Assembly: GCA_014084085.1 (NCBI GenBank)
Contig: NPFB01000005.1
Location: 735,391 to 761,799, forward strand
DNA length: 26,409 bases
Reading direction: 5' to 3'
Source of the DNA: Hondaea fermentalgiana
Lineage: Eukaryota > Sar > Bigyra > Thraustochytrida > Thraustochytriidae
This document shows, piece after piece, positions 1 through 9,413 of this stretch (its first letter is position 1; every line of letters starts with the position of its first letter). The position numbers were made by a program, and so were the translations under genes. A model generated the notes under the pieces. The model was given only the letters and a program-made list of their open reading frames with translations, made no database searches and was not told where the DNA came from.

Positions 1-50
1 AAGGCAAGGCAAGGCAAGGCAAGGCAAGGCAAGGCAAGGCAAGGCAAGGC
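1..50. repeat. (AAGGC)10 pentanucleotide array at the window edge
   Basis: Ten perfect tandem copies of AAGGC run from the first base, so the array may continue outside the window. It does not match the common telomere repeats (TTAGGG or TTTAGGG types), so I call it only a microsatellite. Confidence 0.95.
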
Positions 51-193
51 AAGTTGGGGTCATGCGAGCGCCGAGGAGACAGCGCCCACAGCCCGCCCTT
101 CCGCGCCCCCGCAGAGAAGACACCCGGGTTCTGTCTGGGGACGCCTGTGGCGCGTCCTCCCTGGTTGGATTTGAAAATTTTTATTAGCTTTTC

Positions 194-200
194 TATAAAA
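194..200 (+). promoter_or_regulatory. TATA-like box upstream of the GC-rich segment
   Basis: TATAAAA sits in a short AT-rich island, followed by GC-rich sequence that carries the gene-like segments on the same strand. It fits a core promoter for a forward transcript, but no clear start codon follows: the first forward ATG after it in a credible context is several hundred bases away. Confidence 0.3.
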
Positions 201-419
201 TCTTCTTTTTCGCAACAGTCAGGCGAAGAGCCTTGGAGACGAGAAGAAGAGCTTTGAACGTTCGGGTTCTTTCCTTTTTTCTCTCTGCCACTCGCAACGC
301 AAAGCAGAGAGGCGAGCGCGGGAATCGCGGATCGGCTTCGGCGCCGCGGGAAGCCGCCGAAGCCGAGCTTTGTTCTTGCAGAGAGAACCAACCGCTCAGT
401 TTGCGAATTTTGTCGTTTG

Positions 420-516
420 GTTGTTTCTTTCTTTCTTCCTTTCTCTTTTTCTTTTTTTTTTATCTTTTTTCGCTATCTCGGGAGCGCTTCTTCTTCTCCT
501 TTTTTCCATCCTGCAG
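420..516 (+). promoter_or_regulatory. Polypyrimidine tract ending in CAG, possible 3' splice site
   Basis: Nearly 100 bases of T/C-rich sequence on the plus strand end in a CTGCAG, after which the sequence becomes strongly GC-rich. This is what an intron 3' end of a forward gene would look like. A promoter-proximal TC tract, as is also seen before the gene at 7062, is an equally good explanation. Confidence 0.25.
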
Positions 517-539
517 ACGCGAGGCCTGGCGGCGGCAGC

Positions 540-1481
540 GCGCGTACGCGACGGCGACGGCGCTGCGCTTGATTTCTGCGGCCACGCGGCGCCACGCGGC
601 GCGCAGGACGCCAGCGCGGAGACCGCGCGGAGGGAGGCGCCAGGGACGAGGGAGGTGATTTCTGCGCCCACTGCGGCCTGTGCGTCAAAGAGAACGAGGG
701 CAATTTTAAGGGGAGCCGCGCCCCAAGAACTCGTCGAGGACGGCGACGCCGAGCCGCTTTCGGAGGCCCTCCGCGCCCCGAGGCCGCGCGCGCGGCCGCG
801 GCGCACGACGAGGAAAATGCGCGCGAGTGGCCGCGCCGGTTTCCCGCGAGGCGGCGCGAGAATTGGGCGAGTTGGAGCCCAGAATTCGCGCGCCGGAGCG
901 AGGACATCCGGCGAGACCAGGGCTCGAAATGCCCTATGAGACGCCGCGAGGCCGCGGCGCCGGGGCCCCGAACACAGTGCGAGAAATCCCGGCGCGTGGC
1001 AGCATCCTGCACACGCGGAAGCGGCCCTGCGGCGGCTCCAAGACCGCCAGCGCGAACGTGAGCAACAAGGCCTCTGGCTGCTGCAGCGCAAGGCCGAAGA
1101 CGGCCGCTCGCGCGCCGCTGGGAACGCGAGAAATTTCGGAAAACCCGGCACGGACCTCCGACCGCGGTGCGGCAACCGTCCGTCTTGACTCTCCGAGCGC
1201 ACAGGCCCTCGCTCGCCTCCGAGCATTCAGGTCTCGAGAAGAACACGCTTCGAGCCTGTGGAGAAAACCCAATTTGCGAGTGGCACCGACGCGAAGGCGG
1301 CGCGGCGCGGAGCCTCGAGACCCGGAGCGAATCGTGCCTCTGGCAAAGGCTCCTTTCCGACGAGGAGTTCTGGCGAGGGGTCGCTCTGCTCTGCCGGTGG
1401 CTGGCTCGAACAGATGACCGCGTCGTACTCGGCCGACGGAGCCCAGAACGCTTGACCTTCGTGGGGAGGTCGGTTGGTTAA
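540..1481 (+). pseudogene. GC-rich segment with gene-like pieces in three forward frames
   Basis: No single frame gives a convincing protein, but gene-like stretches appear in succession. A Cys/His-containing segment with FCAHCGLCV lies near 657-700. A charged segment in another frame follows around 830-940. A coiled-coil-like stretch rich in Arg, Glu and Gln (LRRLQDRQREREQQ) lies around 1020-1090 and ends at a TGA at 1186. The last segment, containing FWRGVALLCRWL, lies near 1300-1480. Such frame switching suits a decayed gene, an intron-containing gene or sequence errors. High GC alone also keeps frames open here, so the call is weak. I recognise no family. A CAHC-type zinc knuckle is only a guess from the Cys/His spacing. 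Confidence 0.25.
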
Positions 1482-3060
1482 TCGTGTCGTCGGTTGATTG
1501 GGGAGTCGACGGCGATGGCTTTGCCACAAGTCGGTTGGTCAGTCTGTCATCATTGGCAGTTCCAGACCGAGCCAGCCCAGATTTAGACCTGGCAGTACAC
1601 CAGCCAGGTCGACGCAAGAAATGGGCCCATCGCAATCAGAATGCACTGCGACCCTTGCTCTATACAATGTAAATACTCGCCATGCCATCCAGTGTGTTCG
1701 GATAACGCGTGGGGGAACAGAGCAGCGTTCCCCGCGAAAGACTAAAGTTTTGCTCGTCATGTTGTGTGAGATCGTTAGCGCACTTGTCATTGATACTTCG
1801 CCTATTGCCATTTCTTGTCTATAGTTTAATTCCCTTCTGATGCAAGGTCGTGAGCTCACTTGTCTTGAACTCATTGTGAATAGATGAGCTCCTCGACTCC
1901 ACAATTTTAGGTCCTTTTGCCCCTTGGATTGAGGCTGAGGTCGGCATCTTACGTTATGTTAATGGGTAAGTGCGGCAAGGTCTGAGAATGATGACCGTGG
2001 ACATTGGTATCTCTGGGCAAGGCTTTGGAATAATGACCGTGAACCTAGGCATCTCTTGCCTCTTAACTTCACTTGGGCTTTGTTTGTAGCTATTGATTTC
2101 TTTTTTGGCTCTTTTCCGATTCTTTTGCAACCATCCTTGGTTTGAGCTCTTCCTTGGCAGCTCTTGGCTTGTCATGTTCCCTGGAGTGCCTGTTTCTGAT
2201 GTTCATGACAATCTTCTTATTTGTTTCTTGACCGAAGGCGGGACTTCGGTGTCAACGAAGCTCTGTATTGAATTGGCCGAGGTTCATTGCTCAAGCATAC
2301 GAGACAATTCCTTGAAAAACTATCAGGCCTGCTGCACTAGCAGAATAGAAGAACATCTTGCATAAATGCAGAAAATCAAGCCAGGAGAGAATGATGTGTT
2401 TGACATCTAGTGAGATAAAGCTATTCTGCGCAAGAGTCTTCTTTGCGCACTCACGCCAATTCCAATCATTCTTCTTGACGATGCCCGTCACGAGGAGCCA
2501 CCCATCACCTTAACACCAGGTGGTAAACTGCTGTAGGACCAGCTGCCTCGCAAAGAAAGCTATTGTTTAAACCAAAAAAATGGTGTTTGATCACAAAGTT
2601 GGAATGCTTTGTCGCAGCAATGTTTTGTCGCAGCAACCAAACACCGGGAGGCAACCTACGTTAGAGTAAGGTCAGCGATTGGTAGCCAAAGCTGCAGCAA
2701 TCGTCTTCGCGTAGGTTCCGCGCAAGAAAGTATGCCGTGAATCCAGGAAAGCGTAAAGGTCCGCGCCCGAACAGTTTCGGCATGGCCTTTAAAAGTACTC
2801 AATAAAGATGGACAAGGTCTTTGACCTAGGCCTTGATGTCGCTAAAGCCAAGCAGTCTGGACTCGACAAAGTCGCAGACTAACGCAGGCAGAACTGAATC
2901 GATCGAAACAAAAATGGACGCAAAACTTGCAAGTACTCCGAGTACCGCACTCTGCAAACCATTCACTAACCATCGCTTTCGTGGTAGCCACGAAGCAAAA
3001 TCTTATTTACGTTAAACCAAGACACTTTTCTTAACCAAGACATTTTTCTTCTTCTCTCCC
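1482..3060. other. AT-richer stretch with no recognisable gene
   Basis: Composition drops sharply in GC compared with the sequence to the left. Open frames are short, begin without convincing contexts and show no domain. The region contains a 42-bp-period direct repeat (1987-2060) and a shorter duplication of TTTGTCGCAGCAA around 2609-2637. I see nothing else in it. Confidence 0.6.
1987..2060. repeat. Two diverged direct repeats, period about 42 bp
   Basis: The segment beginning AATGATGACCGTGGACATTG at 1987 is followed 42 bp later by AATAATGACCGTGAACCTAG, and both continue with a similar GGCATCTCT-type stretch. The divergence indicates an old local duplication. Confidence 0.7.
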
Positions 3061-3067
3061 CCTCTGT

Positions 3068-3472
3068 TCAGACATCAAAAGTATAAATGCCACAAAAATA
3101 CAAAACTAGATTGTTTGGATACTCGGGCTTGTCAAGGATGTCTTCCACCATCAAGCTATCGAAAAGTGCAGTGATTAATTGGTGCGCACACAATAGCAAA
3201 TTGTATGCTCGCTCGGTGTTGGCGTCCGCAGTTCTCACAGCGCCGACCTCGGTATCAATTTCCTCGCTTGACTCATCCGACCCTTTTAGCGATTCATCTT
3301 CTGACAATTCACCCAGCGCAATGATGCTGTGGAGCGGAATCTGGAAGAGCCACCCTGGGTCGACTCGGAAAGAGTTTCGGAGAGACAGACGTCTGCACGA
3401 ATTGCGGTGATACTCTCTTCCACCCGCTTCTTGCACGCGAACACCAGCTTACGCACAAAGAGTATCCGCATG
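3068..3472 (-). pseudogene. Small acidic protein gene, frame-broken, unrecognised
   Basis: The minus strand from 3355 to the stop at 3068 reads as a plausible protein end. It has an acidic Ser/Glu stretch (KGSDESSEEIDTEVGAV), then helical sequence (NLLLCAHQLITALFDSL). This frame has no ATG. The upstream continuation that looks coding lies in another frame, beginning with an ATG at 3472 (MRILFVRKLVFACKKRVEES) and running to about 3355. A frame change near 3355 is therefore needed to join them. Options are a pseudogene, a short unrecognised intron, or a base-call error. I do not recognise a family. The homopolymer tract at 3592-3615 lies just upstream. Confidence 0.35.
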
Positions 3473-3591
3473 CTTGTTTTCACAATGCTTACATGATTCC
3501 ATGGCCGAAGTAGCTCCGCGCTCCCTGTGCACTTGTCCAGAACACGCAAAGTTGGTGACCCATGACTATGGGGTCCAAGTCTACGCAAATG

Positions 3592-3615
3592 CCCCCCCCC
3601 CCCCCAAAAAAAAAA
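3592..3615. repeat. C14 A10 homopolymer junction
   Basis: Fourteen C are followed directly by ten A on the plus strand. Such tracts are error-prone in sequencing and slippage-prone in replication. Confidence 0.95.
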
Positions 3616-3798
3616 GATAGAAAAACAAGCGGGGGAAGTCAAGAAAAGAAGAAAGGGGTAAGAGAAAGAATGTCGCATTGATGTTCACGGAGGACATGTT
3701 AAATGAGAGCTTTTCCAAGGGAAAAGAAGATGAAAGGCAAACAGAATGCCCAAACACACACAGTAAGAGGAAGACTGACGTCAGCGTCGCTTCTTCAC

Positions 3799-4998
3799 TT
3801 AGGCCTCGGCGGCGGCCTGCTCCTCCTTCATGAGGGCCTCAATGCCGTTGTAGAGGGCGGCAATGATCTCCTTCTCCTTGATGAAGAGACGGGCGGAAGG
3901 CGAAATGTCAACAGTGCCGTCCTTGCCAATCGGGGTGTGCTCGCCACCAATACCGCGGACGCTAAGGCCGAGGGGCTTGGCCACAGCCTTGGCCTTGGTG
4001 TCAGTGCCGTCGGCGGTGAGGTTGGGCAGCTTGATGTGCACAGAGGCGCGCATGCCCGTGCCCAAGTTGGTCGGGCACGAGGTGACGTAGCCGTACTTCT
4101 TGGAGGTGGCGAACTCGATACCCGGAAGAGACTCGACCACAGAGAGGGCCTCGCGAAGGCGGTCAAAGACCTCGTTCAGCTTGGTGCCCTTCTTCATGCA
4201 CATGATACGAAGGTGGTCCTCCTCGCCGAACCAGATAATGAACTGGCGGTCCTCGGACACGTAGCAGCCACGGCCGTAGGGCCAGTCGGAGCTAATGCCG
4301 GCGCTCTTGAGGTACGGATCAGCGTCCATGTCCTTGAACATGATGTGCTCGTCGACGAGCTTCTTGTACTCGGCGTCCGAGATCTTGTTGGGGTTCGGCT
4401 CGCCGGGGCCAAACTCAGGGGTGAGCGAGTAGACGCGGCCGCCGTACTCCTCCATGCTGATGAGCTTGTCAAAGGCGGGGAGCATGGTCTTCTCGAACTC
4501 GACGCGCTCCTCGCGGGTCATGAGGCCCGGGAGGTTGAAGCTTGTCAGGTTGCGGCCGACGCGCACGCGCATGGAAAGCTCGTCGAGGCCGAGCTCCGTC
4601 ATGTCAAGGACGCCGTTGTTGCCGACATCGCTGGCGTCCCAGTCCGTGACGTGCACAGGGTTCTTGGCGGCGGGCTTGTGGTAGGCCTTGATGACCTGGT
4701 CAAAGAACTTGGCAAAGGTCTGGTAGTCGTCCGGCTTCATGGCGTAGCATCCGGTGCCGCTCGAGGGGTTCTCAACGCCGGTGCGGGTGATCTGGTAGAG
4801 GACCTCCTGCTCCTCGGGCGAGTAGCTGTAGAAGAGCTCCGGGGTGAGGAAGCGCGCGCACAGGTTGTTCGGGTTGTTCTCGCGGACCTCCGCGGCCTCC
4901 GCGAGGTACTCGTCGAACTTGCCGCCCTCCTCCTCGGCGCCCTTGGCCACGATCTCCTGCGAGCCCTCGGCCGCGGGGGCGCTCTGCACGCAACCCAT
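3799..4998 (-). CDS. Phosphagen kinase (arginine-kinase type) with N-terminal acylation signal
   Basis: Complete 399-residue ATP:guanidino phosphotransferase, which reversibly moves phosphate between ATP and a guanidino compound to buffer or shuttle energy. Visible hallmarks are the substrate-loop Arg cluster (SMRVRVGRN, about 142-150), the ATP-binding FGEEDHLRI segment (257-265), the active-site signature CPTNLGT with its Cys (308-314), RASVHIKLP (317-325) and the mobile-loop RGIGGEHT (348-355). The GEHT loop resembles arginine kinases more than creatine kinases, but substrate cannot be settled by eye. The family is usually about 355 residues. The extra N terminus starts MGCVQS, a consensus for N-myristoylation at Gly2 with a palmitoylatable Cys3, which suggests membrane or flagellar anchoring. 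The ATG at 4998 is preceded on the mRNA by a (CAG)n 5' leader. Codon use is very GC3-rich, as expected for a highly expressed gene. No intron is needed. The gene is divergent from the one at 7062. Confidence 0.95.
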   Translation of the reverse strand: MGCVQSAPAAEGSQEIVAKGAEEEGGKFDEYLAEAAEVRENNPNNLCARFLTPELFYSYSPEEQEVLYQITRTGVENPSSGTGCYAMKPDDYQTFAKFFDQVIKAYHKPAAKNPVHVTDWDASDVGNNGVLDMTELGLDELSMRVRVGRNLTSFNLPGLMTREERVEFEKTMLPAFDKLISMEEYGGRVYSLTPEFGPGEPNPNKISDAEYKKLVDEHIMFKDMDADPYLKSAGISSDWPYGRGCYVSEDRQFIIWFGEEDHLRIMCMKKGTKLNEVFDRLREALSVVESLPGIEFATSKKYGYVTSCPTNLGTGMRASVHIKLPNLTADGTDTKAKAVAKPLGLSVRGIGGEHTPIGKDGTVDISPSARLFIKEKEIIAALYNGIEALMKEEQAAAEA

Positions 4999-5022
4999 CT
5001 TCTCTCTGCTCTCTCGCTGCTT

Positions 5023-5045
5023 CTGCTGCTGCTGCTGCTGCTGCT
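5023..5045. repeat. (CTG)n tract in the phosphagen kinase leader
   Basis: An uninterrupted CTG run on the plus strand, CAG on the kinase transcript, ends about 25 bases before the kinase ATG. A second, similar tract lies at 5425-5455. Confidence 0.85.
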
Positions 5046-5424
5046 CGACGCGGGCAGTACGCTCGGCTCAGGCTCGTCCAAGTTTCGGAGATGCAGGTCT
5101 GCTCGCTCGCTCGCTCCTTCACTCGCGCTCCGAGTTTGGCTTTGCTTGACTCTGCTTTGCAGTGCCTGCAGTGCGGGCCGAGGCGTGCACCCGGCGCGGG
5201 TTTGCGACCGCAGCGGGCGCAAAGCGCGGTCCAGGAAGATGAAGGCGCCCCTGGGGGAGGGAAGGAGGGACTCTCCTCCCATTTCACTCGCAGGGATCGA
5301 TCAATCGACTCGGCATCCAACAACCAGAAACCACGTTCGCAGCTGCGCAAACTGGACTCGGAGCCCCGCCGAACGCAGCAAGATGCGCGGAAGCCAGCCC
5401 GCCGCAGCGAGCCGGCGAGGAGAA

Positions 5425-5455
5425 GCAGCTGCTGCTGCTGCTGCTGCTGCTGCAG
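5425..5455. repeat. (CTG)n tract flanked by an inverted GCAGC
   Basis: A run of CTG/CAG triplets bounded by GCAGCTGC and TGCAGC, about 430 bp upstream of the kinase start. Similar CAG/CTG runs occur at 5023, about 6450, 7425 and about 17393, so the triplet is recurrent in this genome segment. Confidence 0.85.
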
Positions 5456-6380
5456 CGCGGCGAGCGAGCTTGGTGAGTTACGCGGGCTCGTCACTCGAGG
5501 AGGCCGAGGGTGAGCGATCATCATCGAAGAGCTCAACGCGGGTGGGTGGTGGTGGTCCATGAGTCCATCGAGTCGCCAGTGTCAACCGGAAGCAAGCATC
5601 CGCACCGCGATGAATGGCCAACCAATCGAACGAACTCTGTCATGTGGACTCATGTCAAGGCTGTGCAAGTCGATCTCTCTCTCGCTGGGGTGGATTGTGC
5701 TGTGCAGTGAGTGGTTTCTGCCATCCATTGTTTGTTTGATGTGAATGGCCGATCGAAAGAGGGTGTGCGCGCGTGCACTTTTCTGCTTTACACATGTGAC
5801 TTTGCGCGCGCGCAACTGCTCGCGCGCGCCGCACCGCCCCTGCACCAGGCTCCCGCCGCACGCTCCAGCCGTGCGTGCAGGAAGGCGCGCGAGCGGCTGC
5901 GCCTCGCGATCGGCGCAGCCGGCCGCAGCTGGCCGCGCCCCTCCGACCGGCCGCCCGTCCCTCGCCAGCCATGCATGCCAGCAGCGGCAGCACCGCGCGG
6001 AGAAACATCGCGAGCAAGAGCTTGGCTGCGAAAGAAACAAAGAAAAAAGCGCGCGTCCATTTCGGAGGGACGCAGGCCGTGCGTCCAGTGCAGAATTCCT
6101 GGGAGGAGTCGGCCGCGAGGTGCAGCGCGTGCAGCGCGCGCACACCCCGGTAGTAACTAGCCAGGAGCTAGGGTGTCCTACTACGCTGAGCGTGTGCGCG
6201 TCCAAACTCTAAAAATAAATATAGAGTGCATAGTAGGCCTAAAGTATAGTGGGGTATTGTAAATCTCGTATAGTACGTATAGTGGAACAAAGTCAGGTAA
6301 AATAGGATAAGATAAAGGCCAAAAGTAAACGAAGCGGGGCTAGGGTGCTCTTAGCGGAAACATCTAGGAGGGCGGGACGC

Positions 6381-6408
6381 GCCGCGCCGCGGGCACGCGC
6401 GGCGCGGC
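6381..6408. repeat. GC hairpin with 11-bp arms
   Basis: GCCGCGCCGCG and CGCGGCGCGGC are perfect inverted repeats separated by six bases. No U-run follows, so it is not a bacterial-type terminator. It is a potential stable DNA or RNA structure upstream of the 7062 gene. Confidence 0.6.
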
Positions 6409-6852
6409 AGCCACCCATCCTCCCGTGCATGTGGTGCTGCCGCCGATGCTCGCAGCAGCAGCAGCAGCTTCTTTCTGCCGCGCGAGACGGGCCGCGGGAG
6501 CCGCCCGGAAGACCAGCAGCGTGACGGCGTCACCGCGCGAGCCGCGCTGCGTAAAAAACAGATTGTAATGAGGGCAGCGCAGCACGTGGCGTGCTGTGGT
6601 TCAAGGACAAGGGAGCATGCGAGGCGGTTTGTGGATACCGGACACGGGTGTGGGAGGTCCTAATGGCACGATGCGCGCGGCCAGCTTGCTGGGTGGCTGG
6701 GAAACTAACTAACTGGGTGGGTACTAGAAGATGCCGAGGAGGTCGAGTATTCTAGAGAGAAGAAAAAGCAGCAGGCGTGTGGCGTGCGAGGTCGTGAGTG
6801 GACGGACGGACGGCGGGGTGCGGCCGCTCGGCACTGAACGTCGCTCAACGCA

Positions 6853-6925
6853 TCTTTTTTTGTTCTTCTTTTTCCTTTTTTCTTTTCTTCTCTCCTTTTC
6901 TCCCCTTCATCTCTCACAAACAATC
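6853..6925 (+). promoter_or_regulatory. T/C-rich tract upstream of the FAM227-like gene
   Basis: About 70 bases of nearly pure pyrimidine on the coding strand end about 140 bases before the ATG at 7062. It is a candidate transcription-start or 5'-leader element for that gene. Experimental support is absent. Confidence 0.35.
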
Positions 6926-7061
6926 ATGATGCAATGGTACAAGCAAGTTGAGAGCGCTTCACTTCGCAATACACATTCATTCACGTCGAAAAGGCTCGGC
7001 GCGCCCAGCGCGACCAGTATTTCTGCGCGGTGGCGACGTAGCAGAGAGCGCGACGCGCACA

Positions 7062-7423
7062 ATGGCGGACGAGCGACTCAGCCCGCTGCTGTCGCCGTCC
7101 GGCGAAGATGGCCATGAGCGCCCCATCGAGCAAAAGGAGGCCATGTCCAAGCAAATGACCGAGATCCTCCTCGGGCGCGTGAGCGATCTTAACGCGACAT
7201 TCGCCAAGTTCAAAAATACCCTGCAAAGTGACGTTGATGCGTCTACAGACGACTCCACGGCGCAGCTCTTTCAAGAGCGCAATGCCATAGTCGCGGCCAA
7301 AGCTCGTGTTGCAATTCAAGAAATTCCACCCACCCTCAAGCTTGCTGGACTCCTTACGACACGCATCGGAAACTCCAAACCCTCTCGCATCTACACGGCT
7401 AAACACCTCTTCAAAGACCGCTC

Positions 7424-7460
<37 letters not shown>

Positions 7461-9218
7461 CAACAACAATATCAACCCACGGCCAATGGCGGAATTGCCG
7501 CTGTTAATGCCCCAAACCATTCGCGAAGCAGTCATCGCGCTGACTCGCTCCTCACAAGCTCACGATCTGCAGGGAGCATCGTCGAGTCGAATGCTGAAGG
7601 CACGCGCAGCTCCGTCTCGCTCGGAGCCGCAATCCCGCACGGACACAACCTCGATGGATCGCGGGAGCGCATCCTCCAGGAGCGCGAGCTCCACTGCATC
7701 GCAGACCGCAACGTGACCCGATCCATTGAAAAACTCGTCTACGTGTACAACCAACCACCCTTTGACTGCGAGCCAGACCTCCTCCTTGGCTACGTGCGCA
7801 CGCATATTAAACTTCCCCCCAATGAAAATGTCAAGCATAGCTTTGGCCGCATCTCGCGCACGCCGCTGGCGCGCCGCGTCTTGCAAACCCTCTTCTGGTA
7901 CTGCGTATGTCTTCACTTTATTCTGCCCAAGAACCGCGATATGCTCGAGCACGAACGCGTAGCCGCCTCGCGCCGCCGCCTCGAAGCAGATATTGCAAAC
8001 GCTCAAGCAACCTTGCAAAGGCTTCGAAGCGATATGAGTACCCTCTACGTGGAACTCATGCGTCTCTTAAACGTCCGAGTCGCCAAAATCAAGCGTGACC
8101 TCGTTCACCTCTATGTTCCATTTGCAATGGGCAAAGCCATACTCACGGGTTTCCGCTACCTCTGCCCGGGTTCCCGTCATCTTTACCGCGGGTCGCTTCA
8201 GCAAGACGTCTACGAGACGTGCTGCGAGCTCTTGCTTGGTGCTCAGCTTAGCAGCGTCTCCATCCAGGCAACCCGCGCTCGAATTTTTGAAGACGAGGCG
8301 ACAAAGACACGCGCAGACAATCAGGATGACGACAACAGCAACAATGATGACGACATGAACAAAACGGAAGGCAATCAGAAGAGAAATAGTAACGACGATG
8401 CAGAGCACAATCTTGAAGCGCCGTCGTCAACGCCGACGGGAGGCGCAAACAAAAAAACAAAGAATGGCGGGTCAACTTCGGCACGAGACCCTGCCACCGC
8501 AAGCTCGCCCGCAGGCGGCGAAACAGACCACGTCGGGCCAGCATCAGATGACCAAGCCCGCAATAAGAGCGATCTCATTGAAGACAGTCTCGATGAAGAG
8601 CTTTATCGGACAACCTTGCAGCCACGGGAACGCTACGATGCTACTCTTGTTGGTTCGCTCCTTGGCGAATTTCTCGTCGAGAAAAAAGGTCCCAAGGCCT
8701 CACTTCGTCCAGGGACCTCTGCCCCGCACCTCGTCTATCGTACCCTTCCAGCGTCAAACGCTCGCGTCGGGGGAACGTGGACTTTTCGCAGGTCGTGTCC
8801 AACCACAAAATCAGCACAGCTAAACGAACGCTACGCCCATGAGCGCGAAGCCTTCGAAGCGTTCATGCAAAAATCAAGGGCCACCTTATCGAGTGACATT
8901 CGTGGCGTCTTGGCGCGCCAGGAAAGCGTCCTCAATGGCGGAATGGAAGGCGTTGGTCGCTTTTGCATGGACCTTGCACAAACAAAGACAGGCCATCGAG
9001 CACGGTCTTCGGATGGATCGATTTCGGGTGAGAGCAAAGGCACGCGCAACGCGCACCTCCAGGGCGAGAAGCGTCTCGATTGGCATGCAAATCTTGCCGT
9101 TCGAGCGCACCTTCCACCTGCAGAGCGTGTCATTGCTGCCAAAGACAAAATTGAAGCTTCCAAGAAGAGAGAAAGACAGATGGCGAGAACACATGCGAGA
9201 ATGATGCTCTTGCCATGA
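7062..9218 (+). CDS. FAM227-family (FWWh domain) protein, probable cilium-associated
   Basis: Intronless 718-residue protein. The frame is open upstream to 6948 but only with a TTG, so I start at the ATG at 7062 (ACAATGG context). Order of parts: N-terminal helices, polyQ of 15 residues (about 122-136), a low-complexity Ser-rich stretch, then a core at roughly 220-400. The core contains an LFWYCVCLHFI segment near 275-288 followed by long charged helices and a P-G-S-R-xLY motif. This pattern matches the FWWh (FAM227) family as I know it: an aromatic FW motif, a helical hairpin, then a 'P.S...f' segment. Members are linked to motile cilia, function unknown. An acidic Asn/Asp linker and a basic coiled C terminus follow. 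The family call is from motif memory only. The protein itself is surely real, and a different helical cytoskeletal protein is the main alternative. Confidence 0.6.
7425..7469 (+). repeat. CAG9-CAA6 tract coding polyglutamine
   Basis: Nine CAG followed by six CAA codons encode 15 glutamines in the FAM227-like protein. The CAA block interrupts the pure CAG run and is expected to stabilise its length. Confidence 0.95.
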
Positions 9219-9413
9219 CTTGCTTTTTTGTTCTGTTATGTGGTATATTTAATTTTAAAAAGCAGGAGGCCGCGAAAGCCGAACCGTAACCGCGTCGCAG
9301 CCGAGAATAACGCCGCCACGTTTTTCCATCTCCCCGTTTTGTCCTTCTTTGGGGGGGAAATTGCTGGTCTTCCTTTTTCGTTCTTTTTACACGTTCAGCA
9401 TGTTAGAGAAAAA

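Larger units (their letters stand above)
4999..7061. other. GC-rich divergent intergenic region
   Basis: This 2 kb region separates the minus-strand kinase from the plus-strand gene at 7062. It holds CTG/CAG tracts (5023-5045, 5425-5455, about 6450-6468), very GC-rich and CpG-rich sequence from 5780 to 6150, and a short AT-rich island with repeated TATAGT words (6200-6320). It also holds a strong hairpin (6381-6408) and a long T/C tract (about 6853-6925) before the downstream gene. The open frames in it are products of high GC and show no domain. No RNA gene was recognised. Confidence 0.6.

Noticed and set aside
1..50. Telomere
   Set aside because: AAGGC is not a known telomeric repeat type and the array is short in view. 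Nothing else supports a chromosome end.
3703..5562. A 619-residue plus-strand open frame
   Set aside because: It is antisense to the phosphagen kinase. The Leu/Val/Gly-rich product is what a GC3-rich gene gives when read on the other strand, and it has no domain.
6381..6408. Transcription terminator
   Set aside because: A strong GC hairpin but no T-run after it, and the context is eukaryotic.
6948..7061. Upstream extension of the FAM227-like protein
   Set aside because: The frame begins with TTG, not ATG. The first in-frame ATG with a good context is at 7062.
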